A stretch of 64,000 nucleotides of DNA from Citricoccus sp. CH26A (GCF_000224415.1 NZ_AFXQ01000016.1:26157-90156); one strand, 5' to 3'; counted from the stretch's first letter, positions 8,135 to 17,364 are shown. Numbers and translations are program-made. The notes: generated from the letters alone by a model not told the origin.

Positions 8135-9532
8135 GTTCCACTACATCCCGGTCGCCGACCACCAGGCGCGCGTCCTGCGCGTGGTCCCCCTCCTGGCGGA
8201 GGACACGCTCGACCTCGAGGACGCCGCCGGCCACACCCTGGCCCGGGACGCCGTCGCCGCCCTGGACCTGCCGCCCTGGGACAACTCGGCCATGGACGGG
8301 TACGCCGTCCGGTCCGCGGACACCACCTCCGCCACCACGGACGCCCCCGTGCGGCTCGACGTCGTCGCCGAGCTGCCCGCCGGAACCGACCTCGACCCGC
8401 CGCTGGGGCCGGGCCAGGCCGCCAGGATCATGACCGGGGCCCCGCTGCCCACGGACGCGGACTCCGTCGTGCCCCTGGAGGACACCGTGGGATGGGACCC
8501 GGCCGCACCGACCGCGGGGACCACCCGGCCGGACCACGTGGAGCTGGGCGCACCGGTCGCGGCCGGCCGTCACGTCCGTCCCCGGGGTGACGACGTCCGG
8601 GCCGGGCACCGGGTGGCCTCCGCGGGACAGGAACTGGCCCCGCACCGGCTCTCCGCGGTGGCCGCCGCGGGCATCGCCGCGGTGACGGTGCGGCGCCGGC
8701 CGCGCGTGGTGGTCGTGAGCACGGGCAGTGAACTGGTCGCCCCGGGTGAACCGGTGCGCCGGGGGCAGATCCCCGACTCGAACTCCCACCTGCTCACCGC
8801 CCTGGTCCGCGCCAGCGGTGGCGAGGTGGTCCACCGTGGACAGGTCTCCGACGACCCGGCCCGGTTGCGGGACCTGCTGGGGTCCACGGCGGCAGACAGC
8901 GACGCGGTCATCGTCACCGGCGGGGCCAGCGTGGGCGCCCATGACGTCGCCCGTCTCGTCCTGGCCCCGGACGCGGCCGGCGGGGTGCCGCTGGAGCGCC
9001 GTCCTGCCGTCCACGCCTCCCCGGGGGACGGTTCGCCCTCCCCCGCGGGACCGGCGGCGGCCCGGAGACCCCCACGGACCCCCTGGACCCCCTGGACCCC
9101 GTCGATGACCGCGCGGTCCGCTTCGACCGGGTCGCCGTGCAGCCCGGCAAGCCACAGGGGTTCGGGCTCCTGCCGGACGGCCGGCCCGTCTGGTCCCTGC
9201 CCGGGAACCCGGTCAGCGCCTGGGTGAGCTACCTGGTGTTCGTCGAGCCCGGACTGCTGGCCATGCAGGACCGGGCGAAACCGTTGGCGGACTGGCGGCC
9301 CGTCACCGCGGACGAGGGGTGGCGCTCCCCGCCGCGCCGCGAGCAGTTCGTGCCGGTCCGCGTGGTCTCCGCGCCCGGTGAACCGGTGCGGGTGGCCCAG
9401 GCGACCGAACGGGGCTCCGGCTCCCACCTGGCCGGCCGCATGGCCCGCGCCACCGGCCTGGTGCGCGTCCCGGACGCCACGACCGAGGTGTCCGCCGGGG
9501 ACACCGTCCTCTACCGAGCCCTGGAGGCCTGA
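8127..9532 (+). pseudogene. moeA: Molybdopterin molybdenumtransferase MoeA, frameshifted
   Basis: MoeA inserts molybdate into adenylated molybdopterin. The first frame starts at GTG 8127, overlapping the moeB end, and carries DNSAMDGYAVR, the GAPLPTDADSVVPLED stretch, the STGSELV nucleotide-like loop and VTGGASVGAHD. Homology then jumps to a second frame, which gives VDDRAVRFDRVAVQPGKP, WSLPGNPVSAWVSYLVF and the C-terminal domain to 9532. The switch equals loss of one base and lies between about 9000 and 9080, in a C- and G-run-rich stretch that also holds a GGACCCCCT repeat. Both halves look intact, so a recent mutation or a sequencing error fits better than old decay. If real, the product lacks its C-terminal domain. 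Confidence 0.85.
9074..9099 (+). repeat. 9-bp tandem repeat (GGACCCCCT) in moeA
   Basis: GGACCCCCT occurs twice and is followed by a third partial copy. In the downstream moeA frame it encodes repeated Asp-Pro-Leu. Such C-runs are prone to slippage and may explain the nearby frame change. Confidence 0.6.
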
Positions 9533-10077
9533 TGACACCCGCTGAGCATTCCACCCCCGAGACCGCCGCGGCCACCAGTTCGCCCGGGGCCTCCGGAGCC
9601 GACGGCTTCACCCACCTGGACGGCGACGGTTCCGCCCGGATGGTGGACGTGACCGAGAAGTCCCCCACCGTGCGTGCCGCCACCGCGGAGGCCACGGTAC
9701 TGGTCTCCCCCGAGGTCCTCGCCGCGCTCACCGGGGGCACCGTGCCCAAGGGCGACGTCTGGGCGGTGGCCCGGATCGCCGGCATCCAGGCCGCCAAGCG
9801 GTGCGCCGAGCTGTTGCCCCTGGCGCACGTGATCGGCGTGCACGGGGCCACCGTGGACTTCGAGGTCGGCCAGGACCGCATCCGCATCATCGCCACCACC
9901 CGCACGGCAGACCGGACCGGAGTGGAGATGGAGGCGCTCACCGCCGCCTCCGTGGCCGGGTTGGCCATGGTGGACATGGTCAAGGGCCTGGACCGATCGG
10001 TCGAGCTGACCGGGATCCGGTTGCTGGAGAAGACCGGTGGCCGCTCAGGGACCTGGCGGCGCGGAGACCGCGCGTGA
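9532..10077 (+). CDS. moaC: Cyclic pyranopterin monophosphate synthase MoaC
   Basis: 181 residues. MoaC converts the MoaA product (3',8-cyclo-dihydro-GTP) to cyclic pyranopterin monophosphate. The sequence shows MVDVTEKSPTVRAATAEATV, the KGDVWAVARIAGIQAAKRCAELLPL-type core and the VEMEALTAASVAGLAMVDMVK active-site segment with the catalytic lysine. About 25 extra Ala/Ser/Thr-rich residues precede the domain. The ATG overlaps the moeA TGA by one base (TGATG), so the genes are translationally linked. Confidence 0.95.
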   Translation: MTPAEHSTPETAAATSSPGASGADGFTHLDGDGSARMVDVTEKSPTVRAATAEATVLVSPEVLAALTGGTVPKGDVWAVARIAGIQAAKRCAELLPLAHVIGVHGATVDFEVGQDRIRIIATTRTADRTGVEMEALTAASVAGLAMVDMVKGLDRSVELTGIRLLEKTGGRSGTWRRGDRA

Positions 10078-10078
10078 G

Positions 10079-11017
10079 ATGAGCGACCTGACGGCGGTCA
10101 TCCTCTCCGGGGGCGCCTCCCGGCGCATGGGCACGGACAAGGCCTCCCTGGTACTCGACGGGGTCACCCTCCTCGAGCGCACCGCTGCGGCAGTCCGGGC
10201 AGCCGGGGCCACGCGGATCGTCGTGGTCGGCGATCCACCGGCCGCCGGTCCGGCCGGTGGATCGGCACCCACCGCGTCCGTGACGTCCGCCCTGGCCGGG
10301 GCCGCGTTCCTCCGCGAGGACCCGCCCCGCTCCGGCCCGGTGGCCGCGATGGAGGCCGCCCTGGGTGCGGTGGACACCTCCTGGATGCTGCTGGTCCCGT
10401 GCGACCTGGCGCGGCCCGCCGGGGCCTGCCGCGCCCTGGTGGATGTCGCCCTCGGGCCGGGCCGGGACGGTGCGGTGGCCGTGGACGCGACCGGCCACCG
10501 CCAGCACCTGACCGCCCTGCTGGACGTGGCCGCCCTGCGTGCCACCGCCCGGCCGGGCATCACCCGGGTGCGGGAGCGGTTGGCACCGCTCGACCTGGTC
10601 GAGGTCCCGGAGCCCGCGGACTCCCCCGGGCTCTGGGACGATATGGATACCCCCGAGGACATGGCCCGTGTACGGGCCCGGAGAGGAGCTGCCGTGACGG
10701 ATGACCGGGACAACGAGGTGCCGGGGCTGCGGGACTGGATGGCCGCCGTCGTGACCGAGCTGGGCCTTCCCGAGGACGTGATCGTCCCCTCCCCGCTGCT
10801 GGACACGGCCCGGGACGTGGCCGATGCCGTCGTGCGGCCGGGGGCCCCGATGAGCACCTACCTGATCGGCGTGGCCCTGGGACTCCAGCTGGCCGGCGCC
10901 GGCGGGGACACCGACGAGGACACAGCCCAGGACACCGCGCAGCGGGTCCGCGAACTCGCCGCGCGGGTCCAGGACCTGGCCTCCCGGTACGACGCCGGCC
11001 CGGCGGGGGCGCGCTGA
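10079..11017 (+). CDS. mobA: MobA-type molybdenum cofactor nucleotidyltransferase fused to DUF6457
   Basis: 312 residues. The N-terminal part (about 1-200) has the NTP-transferase signature LSGGASRRMGTDKASL and later LLVPCDLARP with the metal-binding aspartate. It fits MobA, which attaches GMP to molybdopterin. The last ~90 residues (GLRDWMAAVVTELGL, then helices to the end) match the small DUF6457 domain seen alone or fused in actinobacterial molybdenum loci. The start is one base after the moaC stop; a start 14 codons earlier would lie inside moaC. Confidence 0.88.
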   Translation: MSDLTAVILSGGASRRMGTDKASLVLDGVTLLERTAAAVRAAGATRIVVVGDPPAAGPAGGSAPTASVTSALAGAAFLREDPPRSGPVAAMEAALGAVDTSWMLLVPCDLARPAGACRALVDVALGPGRDGAVAVDATGHRQHLTALLDVAALRATARPGITRVRERLAPLDLVEVPEPADSPGLWDDMDTPEDMARVRARRGAAVTDDRDNEVPGLRDWMAAVVTELGLPEDVIVPSPLLDTARDVADAVVRPGAPMSTYLIGVALGLQLAGAGGDTDEDTAQDTAQRVRELAARVQDLASRYDAGPAGAR

Positions 11018-11256
11018 TGGCCCGCGTGCGCCTGTTCGCCGGGGCCGCGGACATCCTCGGCGCCTCCGAACTCCGGCTGGACGCGGCCACGGCGGGAGAA
11101 CTGCGTACCGCCCTGACCGCGGACCACGGCATCAGCGCCGAGCGGGTCATCGCCCGGTGCTCCCTGCTGGTGGACGGGGTCCGCGCCGTGGATGACGGCC
11201 ACCCGGTCCGCGAGGACTCCCTGGTGGACGTGCTGCCGCCCTTCGCCGGGGGCTGA
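11017..11256 (+). CDS. moaD: MoaD, sulfur-carrier subunit of molybdopterin synthase
   Basis: 79 residues of ubiquitin-like fold ending in PPFAGG. The terminal Gly-Gly is the site that MoeB adenylates and that carries the thiocarboxylate donated to molybdopterin with MoaE. The ATG overlaps the mobA TGA by one base. The next gene converges, leaving a single base between the two stop codons. Confidence 0.94.
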   Translation: MARVRLFAGAADILGASELRLDAATAGELRTALTADHGISAERVIARCSLLVDGVRAVDDGHPVREDSLVDVLPPFAGG

Positions 11257-11257
11257 G

Positions 11258-12139
11258 TCAGGAGGGCGCCGGGGCCCCGTCCGGTCCGGACCCCGGTACG
11301 GCCGCGCGGGCACCGTCCTGCCGGCCGGTGAAGTGATCCATGGTCCGGTTCACGCCGAGGGCGTCCATGACCCGGTCGAAGACGCGCGTCGGCAGCGCGC
11401 GCAGGGCGGGCAGGGAGCGCACGAGCGGAGGCAGGACGAGCTGCTGCCGACCGGACTCGATGGCATCGACCACGGCCTCGGTCACCTCGTCCGGGTCCAG
11501 GATCGGCAGCAGTCTCGGGAACCGGGTCTGCACGCCGGCGAACATGCCGGTGCCGATGTAGAACGGGCAGACGGTGAGGGTGTTGATGCGGTGCCCGTCG
11601 GCGCGCAGCTCGTTGCGCAGGGACTCCATGAAGCCGACCGCCGCCCACTTGGACGCGGAGTAGTCCGTCTGCCGGGCCACGCCCACCAGGCCCGCGGCGC
11701 TCGCGATGGTGACGACGCTGCCGTGCCCGCGCTCGATCATCCCCCCGAGGAACGCCCTGGTGACCCAGTACAGGGCCAGCACGTTGACCTGCATGGTCCG
11801 CTCGATGGCCTCGTCCGGGATGTCCAGCAGCCGGGCGCCCGAGACCACGCCGGCGTTGTTGACCACCACGTCCACCGCCCCGGACTGTCCCGCGGCCCGG
11901 TGGACGGCCTCGCGGTCGGTCACGTCGACCACGCAGGACCGGGCTGCGCCACCGGCCGCACGGACCTGTTCGACGGTGGCCGCACCGGCCTGCGCCGAGA
12001 GGTCCCACACGATCACCTCTGCGCCGCGGCGGGCGGCCTCCACGGCCATGAGGCGGCCCAGGCCGGACCCGCCGCCGGTGATGAGCACGCGAGCGCCGCG
12101 CAGGCGGTACCCCCTGGTCCCGTTCAGGCTCCCGGCCAT
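11258..12139 (-). CDS. Short-chain dehydrogenase/reductase
   Basis: 293 residues. A classical SDR: TGGGSGLG cofactor loop near residue 19, NNAG, a catalytic serine in IASAAG, and the YSASK catalytic pair. An aspartate after strand 2 (VWDL) suggests NAD rather than NADP. The VNVLALYWVTRAFLGGM helix resembles the SDR16C/retinol-dehydrogenase-like group, but the substrate is unknown. The start at MAGSLNG was preferred over MRVRAK because AGGGAG lies just before it. It has no clear link to the cofactor genes on either side. Confidence 0.9.
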   Translation of the reverse strand: MAGSLNGTRGYRLRGARVLITGGGSGLGRLMAVEAARRGAEVIVWDLSAQAGAATVEQVRAAGGAARSCVVDVTDREAVHRAAGQSGAVDVVVNNAGVVSGARLLDIPDEAIERTMQVNVLALYWVTRAFLGGMIERGHGSVVTIASAAGLVGVARQTDYSASKWAAVGFMESLRNELRADGHRINTLTVCPFYIGTGMFAGVQTRFPRLLPILDPDEVTEAVVDAIESGRQQLVLPPLVRSLPALRALPTRVFDRVMDALGVNRTMDHFTGRQDGARAAVPGSGPDGAPAPS

Positions 12140-12254
12140 CGGCTGCTCCCTCTTCGCTCGGACCCGCATCGCTCCACGCTGGATGTCATGCCCCGGTCGT
12201 CATCGACGTCACCGACATCGCGGCCATCACGCCGCGCACGCCGGGACCACCCGT

Positions 12255-13433
12255 TCACCCACCGATCGCGTTCATCCCGCGGCCGGGCTGGACGAACCCG
12301 GGGTCGTCGATCCCGTGCCCGGCCTTCTTGGCCGCGACGGACACGTGCATGGCCGCGGCGAGCTCGGCGTCCGTGGCGCCCTCGCGCAGCAGCGTGCGCA
12401 GGTCGGTCTCCTCGCGGGCGAACAGGCAATTGCGCAGCTGGCCGTCGGCCGTGAACCGCAGCCGGTCGCAGTCCCCGCAGAACGGGGCCGAGACCGAGGC
12501 GATCACGCCCACGGTGTGGGGGCCGCCGTCCACGGTGTACAGCGCCGCGGGCGAGGAACCGCGGCCGGGCACCTCCGCCAGCTCGAACCGCTCCGCCAGC
12601 CGCTCGAGGATCTCCTCGCCGGAGACCAGGTGGTCCCGGCGCCAGGTGTGCCCGGCGTCCAGCGGCATCTGCTCGATGAAGCGCATCTGGGCGTCCTGGG
12701 ACACCGCGAAGGCCACCAGGTCGGCCAGCTCGTCGTCGTTGACCCCCCGCATGGCCACCGCGTTGAGCTTGAGCGGGCGCAGCCCCGAGTCCCGCGCCGC
12801 CGCGATGCCGGCGAGGACGTCGGCGTGCCGGTCGCGGCGGGTCAGGTCCCGGAACCGGTCCGGGCGCAGCGTGTCCAGCGAGATGTTCACGCGGGCCAGC
12901 CCGGCGGACCGCAGGGCGGGCAGCCGCCGGTCCAGGGAGATCCCGTTGGTGGTCATGGCGATCGGCAGGGTGCCGCCGCCCGGCAGTGCGATCGCGGCCA
13001 GCCGGGCCACGATGTCCTCCAGGTCCGCCCGTAGCAGCGGCTCCCCGCCGGTCAGCCGCACCCCGGTGATGCCGTGGTCCACGGCGACGCGGACCAGCCG
13101 CTCGATCTGCCCGGCGTCCAGCAGCTCGTCCTTCGGCGTGAACGGCCCGGCGTCCTCGGGCATGCAGTAGGTGCAGCGCAGGGAGCACTTGTCCGTCAGC
13201 GAGACCCGCAGGTCCCGGTGGGCCCGGCCGAACCCGTCCGTGAGGGCGCCGGTCAGGTGCCCGCCGCCGGTCTGCGTCCGGCGCACGACGTCGGCCAGCT
13301 CCCCCCGCGTGGGCAGCAGCCGGACCGCCTCGGGACCGCCCGCGGGGTCCTGGCCCGCAGCGGACGTCCCGGCCGGTGCGGCGCCCGGCGCGGTGACGGT
13401 GCGGGTGGTCAGGACGACGGGCACCCCGGTCAT
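12255..13433 (-). CDS. moaA: GTP 3',8-cyclase MoaA (radical SAM)
   Basis: 392 residues. It begins molybdenum cofactor synthesis by rearranging GTP. The radical SAM cluster motif is C83-x3-C87-x2-C90 (DKCSLRCTYCMPE). The second cluster ligands are in FCGDCDRLRF and, 12 residues later, the cysteine of RNCLF. The protein ends in GMNAIGG, the conserved Gly-Gly tail. About 60 extra N-terminal residues, Pro/Ala-rich, precede the domain. The ATG overlaps the moaE stop by four bases. Confidence 0.96.
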   Translation of the reverse strand: MTGVPVVLTTRTVTAPGAAPAGTSAAGQDPAGGPEAVRLLPTRGELADVVRRTQTGGGHLTGALTDGFGRAHRDLRVSLTDKCSLRCTYCMPEDAGPFTPKDELLDAGQIERLVRVAVDHGITGVRLTGGEPLLRADLEDIVARLAAIALPGGGTLPIAMTTNGISLDRRLPALRSAGLARVNISLDTLRPDRFRDLTRRDRHADVLAGIAAARDSGLRPLKLNAVAMRGVNDDELADLVAFAVSQDAQMRFIEQMPLDAGHTWRRDHLVSGEEILERLAERFELAEVPGRGSSPAALYTVDGGPHTVGVIASVSAPFCGDCDRLRFTADGQLRNCLFAREETDLRTLLREGATDAELAAAMHVSVAAKKAGHGIDDPGFVQPGRGMNAIGG

Positions 13434-13900
13434 GGCAGTCCCACCCAGTGGGCGTCCCCGGACGCGGTGTGCTGGCGCTTCCAGATGGGGACCTCGGCCT
13501 TGATGTCCTCGACCACGGCCCGGCAGGTCTCGAACGCCTCCGCGCGGTGGGCGGAGGCGACCGCGACCACCAGGGCGAGGTCCCCGACGTCGAGGTGGCC
13601 GGTCCGGTGCGCCGCGGCGATCCGGACCTCACCGGCCGGGTCCTGCGGCCCCCGGGCGTGGCGGGCAAGGACCTCGCGCAGGATCCGCTCGGCGTCCGGG
13701 TGGGAGCTGTAGTCCAGGGAGGTGACGGTGCCCTCGGCCTCCGGGTCGTGGTCGCGGACGATCCCGGTGAAGGTCAGGGCCGCACCGCACCGGGCGTTCA
13801 CCACCGAGGCCTCCAGCGCCGCCGCGTCCAGGGGGCGGTCCGTGACGACGGCCGGTGGCGCGGTGTCCGGTGGCGCGACGGTGCGATCAGGAGCGGACAT
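13430..13900 (-). CDS. moaE: Molybdopterin synthase catalytic subunit MoaE
   Basis: 156 residues. MoaE uses MoaD thiocarboxylate to add both sulfurs to cyclic pyranopterin monophosphate. FTGIVRDHD, LDYSSHPDAER, AAHRTGHLDVGDLAL and the lysine-rich KAEVPIWKRQ active region are present. The ATG at 13900 has GGAGGTGACC in front; the GTG at 13906 sits inside that ribosome site and is less likely. It overlaps the end of mog. Confidence 0.95.
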   Translation of the reverse strand: MSAPDRTVAPPDTAPPAVVTDRPLDAAALEASVVNARCGAALTFTGIVRDHDPEAEGTVTSLDYSSHPDAERILREVLARHARGPQDPAGEVRIAAAHRTGHLDVGDLALVVAVASAHRAEAFETCRAVVEDIKAEVPIWKRQHTASGDAHWVGLP

Positions 13901-14396
13901 GGTCACCTCCGTCGAGCTGGTCCACCAGGTGGGGCAACAGCGGGGCGAGCAGCGGAACGGCCTGCTCGGCCGCCCGGCGCGACCCCGGCAGGGTCACGAC
14001 GACGACCGGTCGGTGCCCGTCCGGCAGCGGCGGGTCGACGACCCCGGCCACGCCGCGCGAGAGCACCGCGGCCGGCGTCTGCTGGCGACCCGCACTGCGC
14101 AACAGCTCCGGGATGCCGGGCAGGTGCCGGGTGATCAGCGGGGTCACGGCCTCGGGCGTGCGGTCCCGCGGGCCGACCCCCGTCCCGCCGAGGGTGAGCA
14201 CCACGCGTGCCCCGCCGAAACAGGCCGCGGCGACGGCCTCGCCCACCGGCACGTCGCCGTCGGGAACCACCCGGTGGTCCAGCGGCCAGTCCGGCAACGC
14301 CTCGGACAGCAGGGCGCGGACCGCCGCGCCGGCCGTGTCCTCAGCGGTCCCGGCCGACACCCGATCGGAGACCGTGAGGAGGTGAATCGTGTGCAT
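13887..14396 (-). CDS. mog: Molybdopterin adenylyltransferase (MogA/MoaB family)
   Basis: 169 residues. It adenylates molybdopterin before MoeA inserts the metal. The family signature TLGGTGVGPRDRTPEA, the SDRVSAG N-terminal loop and LPGSRRAAEQAV near the end are clear. It is the first gene of the minus-strand mog-moaE-moaA operon and overlaps moaE by 14 bases. Confidence 0.93.
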   Translation of the reverse strand: MHTIHLLTVSDRVSAGTAEDTAGAAVRALLSEALPDWPLDHRVVPDGDVPVGEAVAAACFGGARVVLTLGGTGVGPRDRTPEAVTPLITRHLPGIPELLRSAGRQQTPAAVLSRGVAGVVDPPLPDGHRPVVVVTLPGSRRAAEQAVPLLAPLLPHLVDQLDGGDHVRS

Positions 14397-14480
14397 GCTG
14401 CCTCCCAGGTCGCCAGTCTACGGAGGTCGTCAATGCGACGGGACCGGGGCCCGGAATCCGGCGGTCCGGGCCGGGGGCGG

Positions 14481-14486
14481 TAGCGT
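14481..14486 (+). promoter_or_regulatory. Putative -10 box TAGCGT, leaderless arrangement
   Basis: TAGCGT is separated by six bases from the GTG at 14493 of the OsmC-globin gene. Confidence 0.4.
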
Positions 14487-14492
14487 GGAAGG

Positions 14493-15539
14493 GTGGAACA
14501 CACCTTCTCACTGCGCGCCGAATGGACCGGGAACCGGGGCACCGGGACCTCCGGATACAAGGACTACGCCCGGGACCTGGTCATCCAGGCCGAGGGCCCC
14601 GGAGAATTGTCCGGATCGGCCGCCCGCGCCTTCCACGGTGACGAGGAGCGGTGGAACCCGGAGCAGCTGCTGCTGGCGGCGCTCGCGGAGTGCCACCTGC
14701 TGTCCTACCTGCAGGCGGCCACCGCCGCGGGGATCGTGGTCACCGGAGCCTCCTGCCGCGCCGACTGCGTGCTCACCTTCGGGCCCGACGGCGGTTCGGT
14801 CACCTCCGCGACCCTGTCCCCCGAGATCTGGCTCGCCGACGAGTCCCAGCGAGACGCGGCCGAGGCCCTGCACGCGAGGGCCCATGAGCAGTGCTTCATC
14901 GCCCGCTCGGTGAACTTCCCGGTGGAGATCGTCCCGCAGCAGGTCCGGCAGATGCGCCACCTGCCGGACTTCGGCAGCCGGCTCGGAGCGCCCATCGCCG
15001 TGCTCACGCCGCGTCGGGGCAAGGCACCCAGCCGGGTGACCGGCCTGGAGAACCGGCCCGGGATGATGCCGGCGCCCACCCCTCCCGCGGCGGCTCCCCC
15101 CACGGCGGCCGCCGGGCCGGCGTCGGGACCGGGCACCGCGGCGGCCCCCGGAGGGGCGCAGCCGGAGAACGCCTCGTTCTACGACCAGGTGGGCGGGCAC
15201 CAGACCTTCGCGAAGCTGGCCCGCGTGTTCTACGAGAGCGTGGCCGAGGACCCCGGGTTCCGCGCGATGTACCCCGAGGAGGACCTCGGCCCGGCCGAGG
15301 AGCGGTTGCGGATGTTCCTGGAGCAGTACTGGGGCGGTCCGCGCACCTACGGCGAGCAGCGCGGCCACCCCAGGCTGCGCATGCGCCACGCGCCCTTCAC
15401 GATCGACTTCGCGGCCCGGGACGCCTGGTTGCGGCACATGCGGGTTGCCGTGGACTCCCTGGAGCTGGCCCCGCTGCACGAGCAGACCCTGTGGGACTAC
15501 CTCGAGCGGGCCGCCCATTCCATGGTGAACTCCGCCTGA
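14493..15539 (+). CDS. OsmC-like peroxiredoxin fused to a truncated hemoglobin
   Basis: 348 residues in one uninterrupted frame. Residues 1 to about 165 are an OsmC/Ohr-fold domain ([19 protein letters not shown] with the first redox cysteine, then [15 protein letters not shown] with the second). A Pro/Ala/Gly linker of about 60 residues follows. From about 225 a group II truncated hemoglobin begins: [26 protein letters not shown], then [24 protein letters not shown] holding the expected heme-binding histidine, then WLRHM. OsmC proteins reduce organic hydroperoxides; truncated globins bind oxygen or NO. In relatives the two are usually separate genes, as far as I recall. Confidence 0.9.
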   Translation: MEHTFSLRAEWTGNRGTGTSGYKDYARDLVIQAEGPGELSGSAARAFHGDEERWNPEQLLLAALAECHLLSYLQAATAAGIVVTGASCRADCVLTFGPDGGSVTSATLSPEIWLADESQRDAAEALHARAHEQCFIARSVNFPVEIVPQQVRQMRHLPDFGSRLGAPIAVLTPRRGKAPSRVTGLENRPGMMPAPTPPAAAPPTAAAGPASGPGTAAAPGGAQPENASFYDQVGGHQTFAKLARVFYESVAEDPGFRAMYPEEDLGPAEERLRMFLEQYWGGPRTYGEQRGHPRLRMRHAPFTIDFAARDAWLRHMRVAVDSLELAPLHEQTLWDYLERAAHSMVNSA

Positions 15540-15551
15540 GGGGCCGGTTCC

Positions 15552-16268
15552 CTACAGGGCCAACGGCTGGCGGCACAGCACGAACCCGGCCGGGCTGGAC
15601 AGCCGTACCCACGGGCCCGAGGTGTGGACCGTGGTGGTGCCCCCGGGGGTGAGGAAGCCCAGCCCGTGGGCGGCGAACGCGGCCCCGGCCGGCAGGAACC
15701 CGTCCCCGGCCTCCACGGAGGTGCCCCCGAGCAGCCGCCCCCACACGGCCGCGCGGGCCTGGGCGACCATCGAGGCCCCCGGGTCCTGCGGCAGGGCGGC
15801 CCCGAGCTCGCGGATCCCGTCCTGGGCGACCTGCTGGAGCTCGTCGTCCGCGACGGCGGCCACCGACGACCAGCCCGAGCGCGGCGGCGTCACGGCCGTC
15901 CACGGGGCGGCCTCGGTGACCGGGGGCAGGGTCAGGGCGGTGCGCGAGGTGGAGGTCATCCGGGCCAGGCGCTCCAGGACCGAGGACAACGGGTAGACCT
16001 CGTCCCAGCCGTCGGCGCCGACCCGGTCCAGGCGGAAGGTCCGCAGGCCCAGCGCCACCGGCACGCGGTCCCCCAGTCCCCGGGGCTGCAGGACCGAGAC
16101 CCATGCGGCCAGGACCGGACCGACCACCTGCAGGCGCATCCCGGTGTCCGCCATGGTGCGGGCCCGGGTGGCATACCGCTCCAGGTCGGCGACGGCGTCG
16201 AGGTCCTCCAGGACGAGTTCCTGACCGGGGGCGGGCGTACCGGGGGCGGGCGTATCGGGGGCGGGCAT
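15552..16268 (-). CDS. Conserved hypothetical protein
   Basis: 238 residues, no known motif that I recognise. The N-terminus is a PAP(D/G)T repeat, then a helical segment (LEDLDAVADLERYATRARTM), a middle region of mixed strands, and a C-terminal beta-rich stretch (TTTVHTSGPWVRLSSPAGF). There is no signal peptide or membrane helix, so it is probably cytosolic. Its stop faces that of the OsmC-globin gene across 12 bases. The start at 16268 was chosen for the G-rich site upstream; 16277 is possible. Confidence 0.65.
   Translation of the reverse strand: MPAPDTPAPGTPAPGQELVLEDLDAVADLERYATRARTMADTGMRLQVVGPVLAAWVSVLQPRGLGDRVPVALGLRTFRLDRVGADGWDEVYPLSSVLERLARMTSTSRTALTLPPVTEAAPWTAVTPPRSGWSSVAAVADDELQQVAQDGIRELGAALPQDPGASMVAQARAAVWGRLLGGTSVEAGDGFLPAGAAFAAHGLGFLTPGGTTTVHTSGPWVRLSSPAGFVLCRQPLAL
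16223..16267. repeat. 15-bp repeat, three copies, coding
   Basis: Three consecutive units close to CCGGGGGCGGGCGTA encode the repeated Pro-Ala-Pro-(Asp/Gly)-Thr at the start of the minus-strand hypothetical protein. The copy number may vary between strains. Confidence 0.6.
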
Positions 16269-16383
16269 GGCCCCCATTCTCCCATCGCCGGCGCGGGGTG
16301 AGGCCGGGGTGAGTGACAGGGATAGACTGGCGGGCAGGTTACCAACAGGTAGCCCTTCCTCGTCACGGTCGGAGGGACGGTCC

Positions 16384-17361
16384 ATGGTGGCTGACAGGGT
16401 GCGGAGGCAACGGGGCAGGTTCCCCGAGGACCCCACGGACGTGTTGCGCCAGGTCCTGACGCTCACCGAGGACGGGCCCGACGAGGCGGGCGGGATCCGC
16501 TTCACCGGCCTCACCCCGCCCCAGGCCCGGGGACGGGTCTTCGGTGGCCAGGTGATGGCCCAGGCCCTGATGGCCGCGATCCGCACCGTCGACCCGGACC
16601 GGGCGATCCACTCGATGCACGGGTACTTCATCCGCCCCGGCGATGCCCTCAAGCCGATCTCGTTCGCGGTGGAGGACCTGCGCGACGGACGCTCGTTCTC
16701 GGTGCGCCGGGTGCAGGCGGAGCAGGACGGCGCGACGATCCTGTCCCTGATCTGCTCGTTCCAGGAACCGGCCACGGGAATCGAGCACCAGTCCCCCATG
16801 CCCTCCGGGGTCCCGGACCCGGAATCGCTGCCGAGCACCTCCCAGCGCCTGGGCCATTTCCAGCATCCGGTGGCGCAGGAGTGGTCCTGGGCCCGGCCCT
16901 TCGACATCCGTCACGTGGACGCCCCGATCGAGGCCACCCCCGCCCGGGAGAAGGTGGCCACCAACATGGTGTGGATGAAGACGTTCTCCACCCTGGAGGG
17001 TGACGCGAACCTGCACCGCGCGGCGCTGGCCTACGTCTCGGACTACACCCTGCTGGAGCCGGTCCTGCGCCGTCACGGCCTGGCATGGGTCCGCCCCGGC
17101 ATGAGTGTGGCGTCCCTGGACCATGCGATGTGGTGGCACCGGCCGGCCCGGGTGGACGAGTGGCTGCTCTACGTCCAGACCAGCCACTCCGCCCAGGGTG
17201 CCCGCGGCCTCAGCCACGGCCGGATCTACTCCCGCGAGGGTGAGCTGGTGGCCTCCGTGGCCCAGGAGGGCATGCTCCGGGTGCCCGCGGGCACCAAGTA
17301 CCGGGTGCAGGGCGCCGTCCAGAACCTGTTCCTGAAGACCGCCTGGCGCCCCTCCCGATAA
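16384..17361 (+). CDS. tesB: Acyl-CoA thioesterase II (TesB)
   Basis: 325 residues, usual length for the double hotdog thioesterase II. It hydrolyses acyl-CoA to free acid and CoA. GRVFGGQVMAQAL and HSMHGYFIRPGD in the first hotdog and ASLDHAMWWHRP in the second are family hallmarks; the aspartate in SLDHAMW belongs to the active site. GGAGGGACGG lies in front of the ATG. A TAGACT box about 60 bases upstream (near 16324) may be the -10. Confidence 0.94.
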   Translation: MVADRVRRQRGRFPEDPTDVLRQVLTLTEDGPDEAGGIRFTGLTPPQARGRVFGGQVMAQALMAAIRTVDPDRAIHSMHGYFIRPGDALKPISFAVEDLRDGRSFSVRRVQAEQDGATILSLICSFQEPATGIEHQSPMPSGVPDPESLPSTSQRLGHFQHPVAQEWSWARPFDIRHVDAPIEATPAREKVATNMVWMKTFSTLEGDANLHRAALAYVSDYTLLEPVLRRHGLAWVRPGMSVASLDHAMWWHRPARVDEWLLYVQTSHSAQGARGLSHGRIYSREGELVASVAQEGMLRVPAGTKYRVQGAVQNLFLKTAWRPSR

Positions 17362-17364
17362 GCC

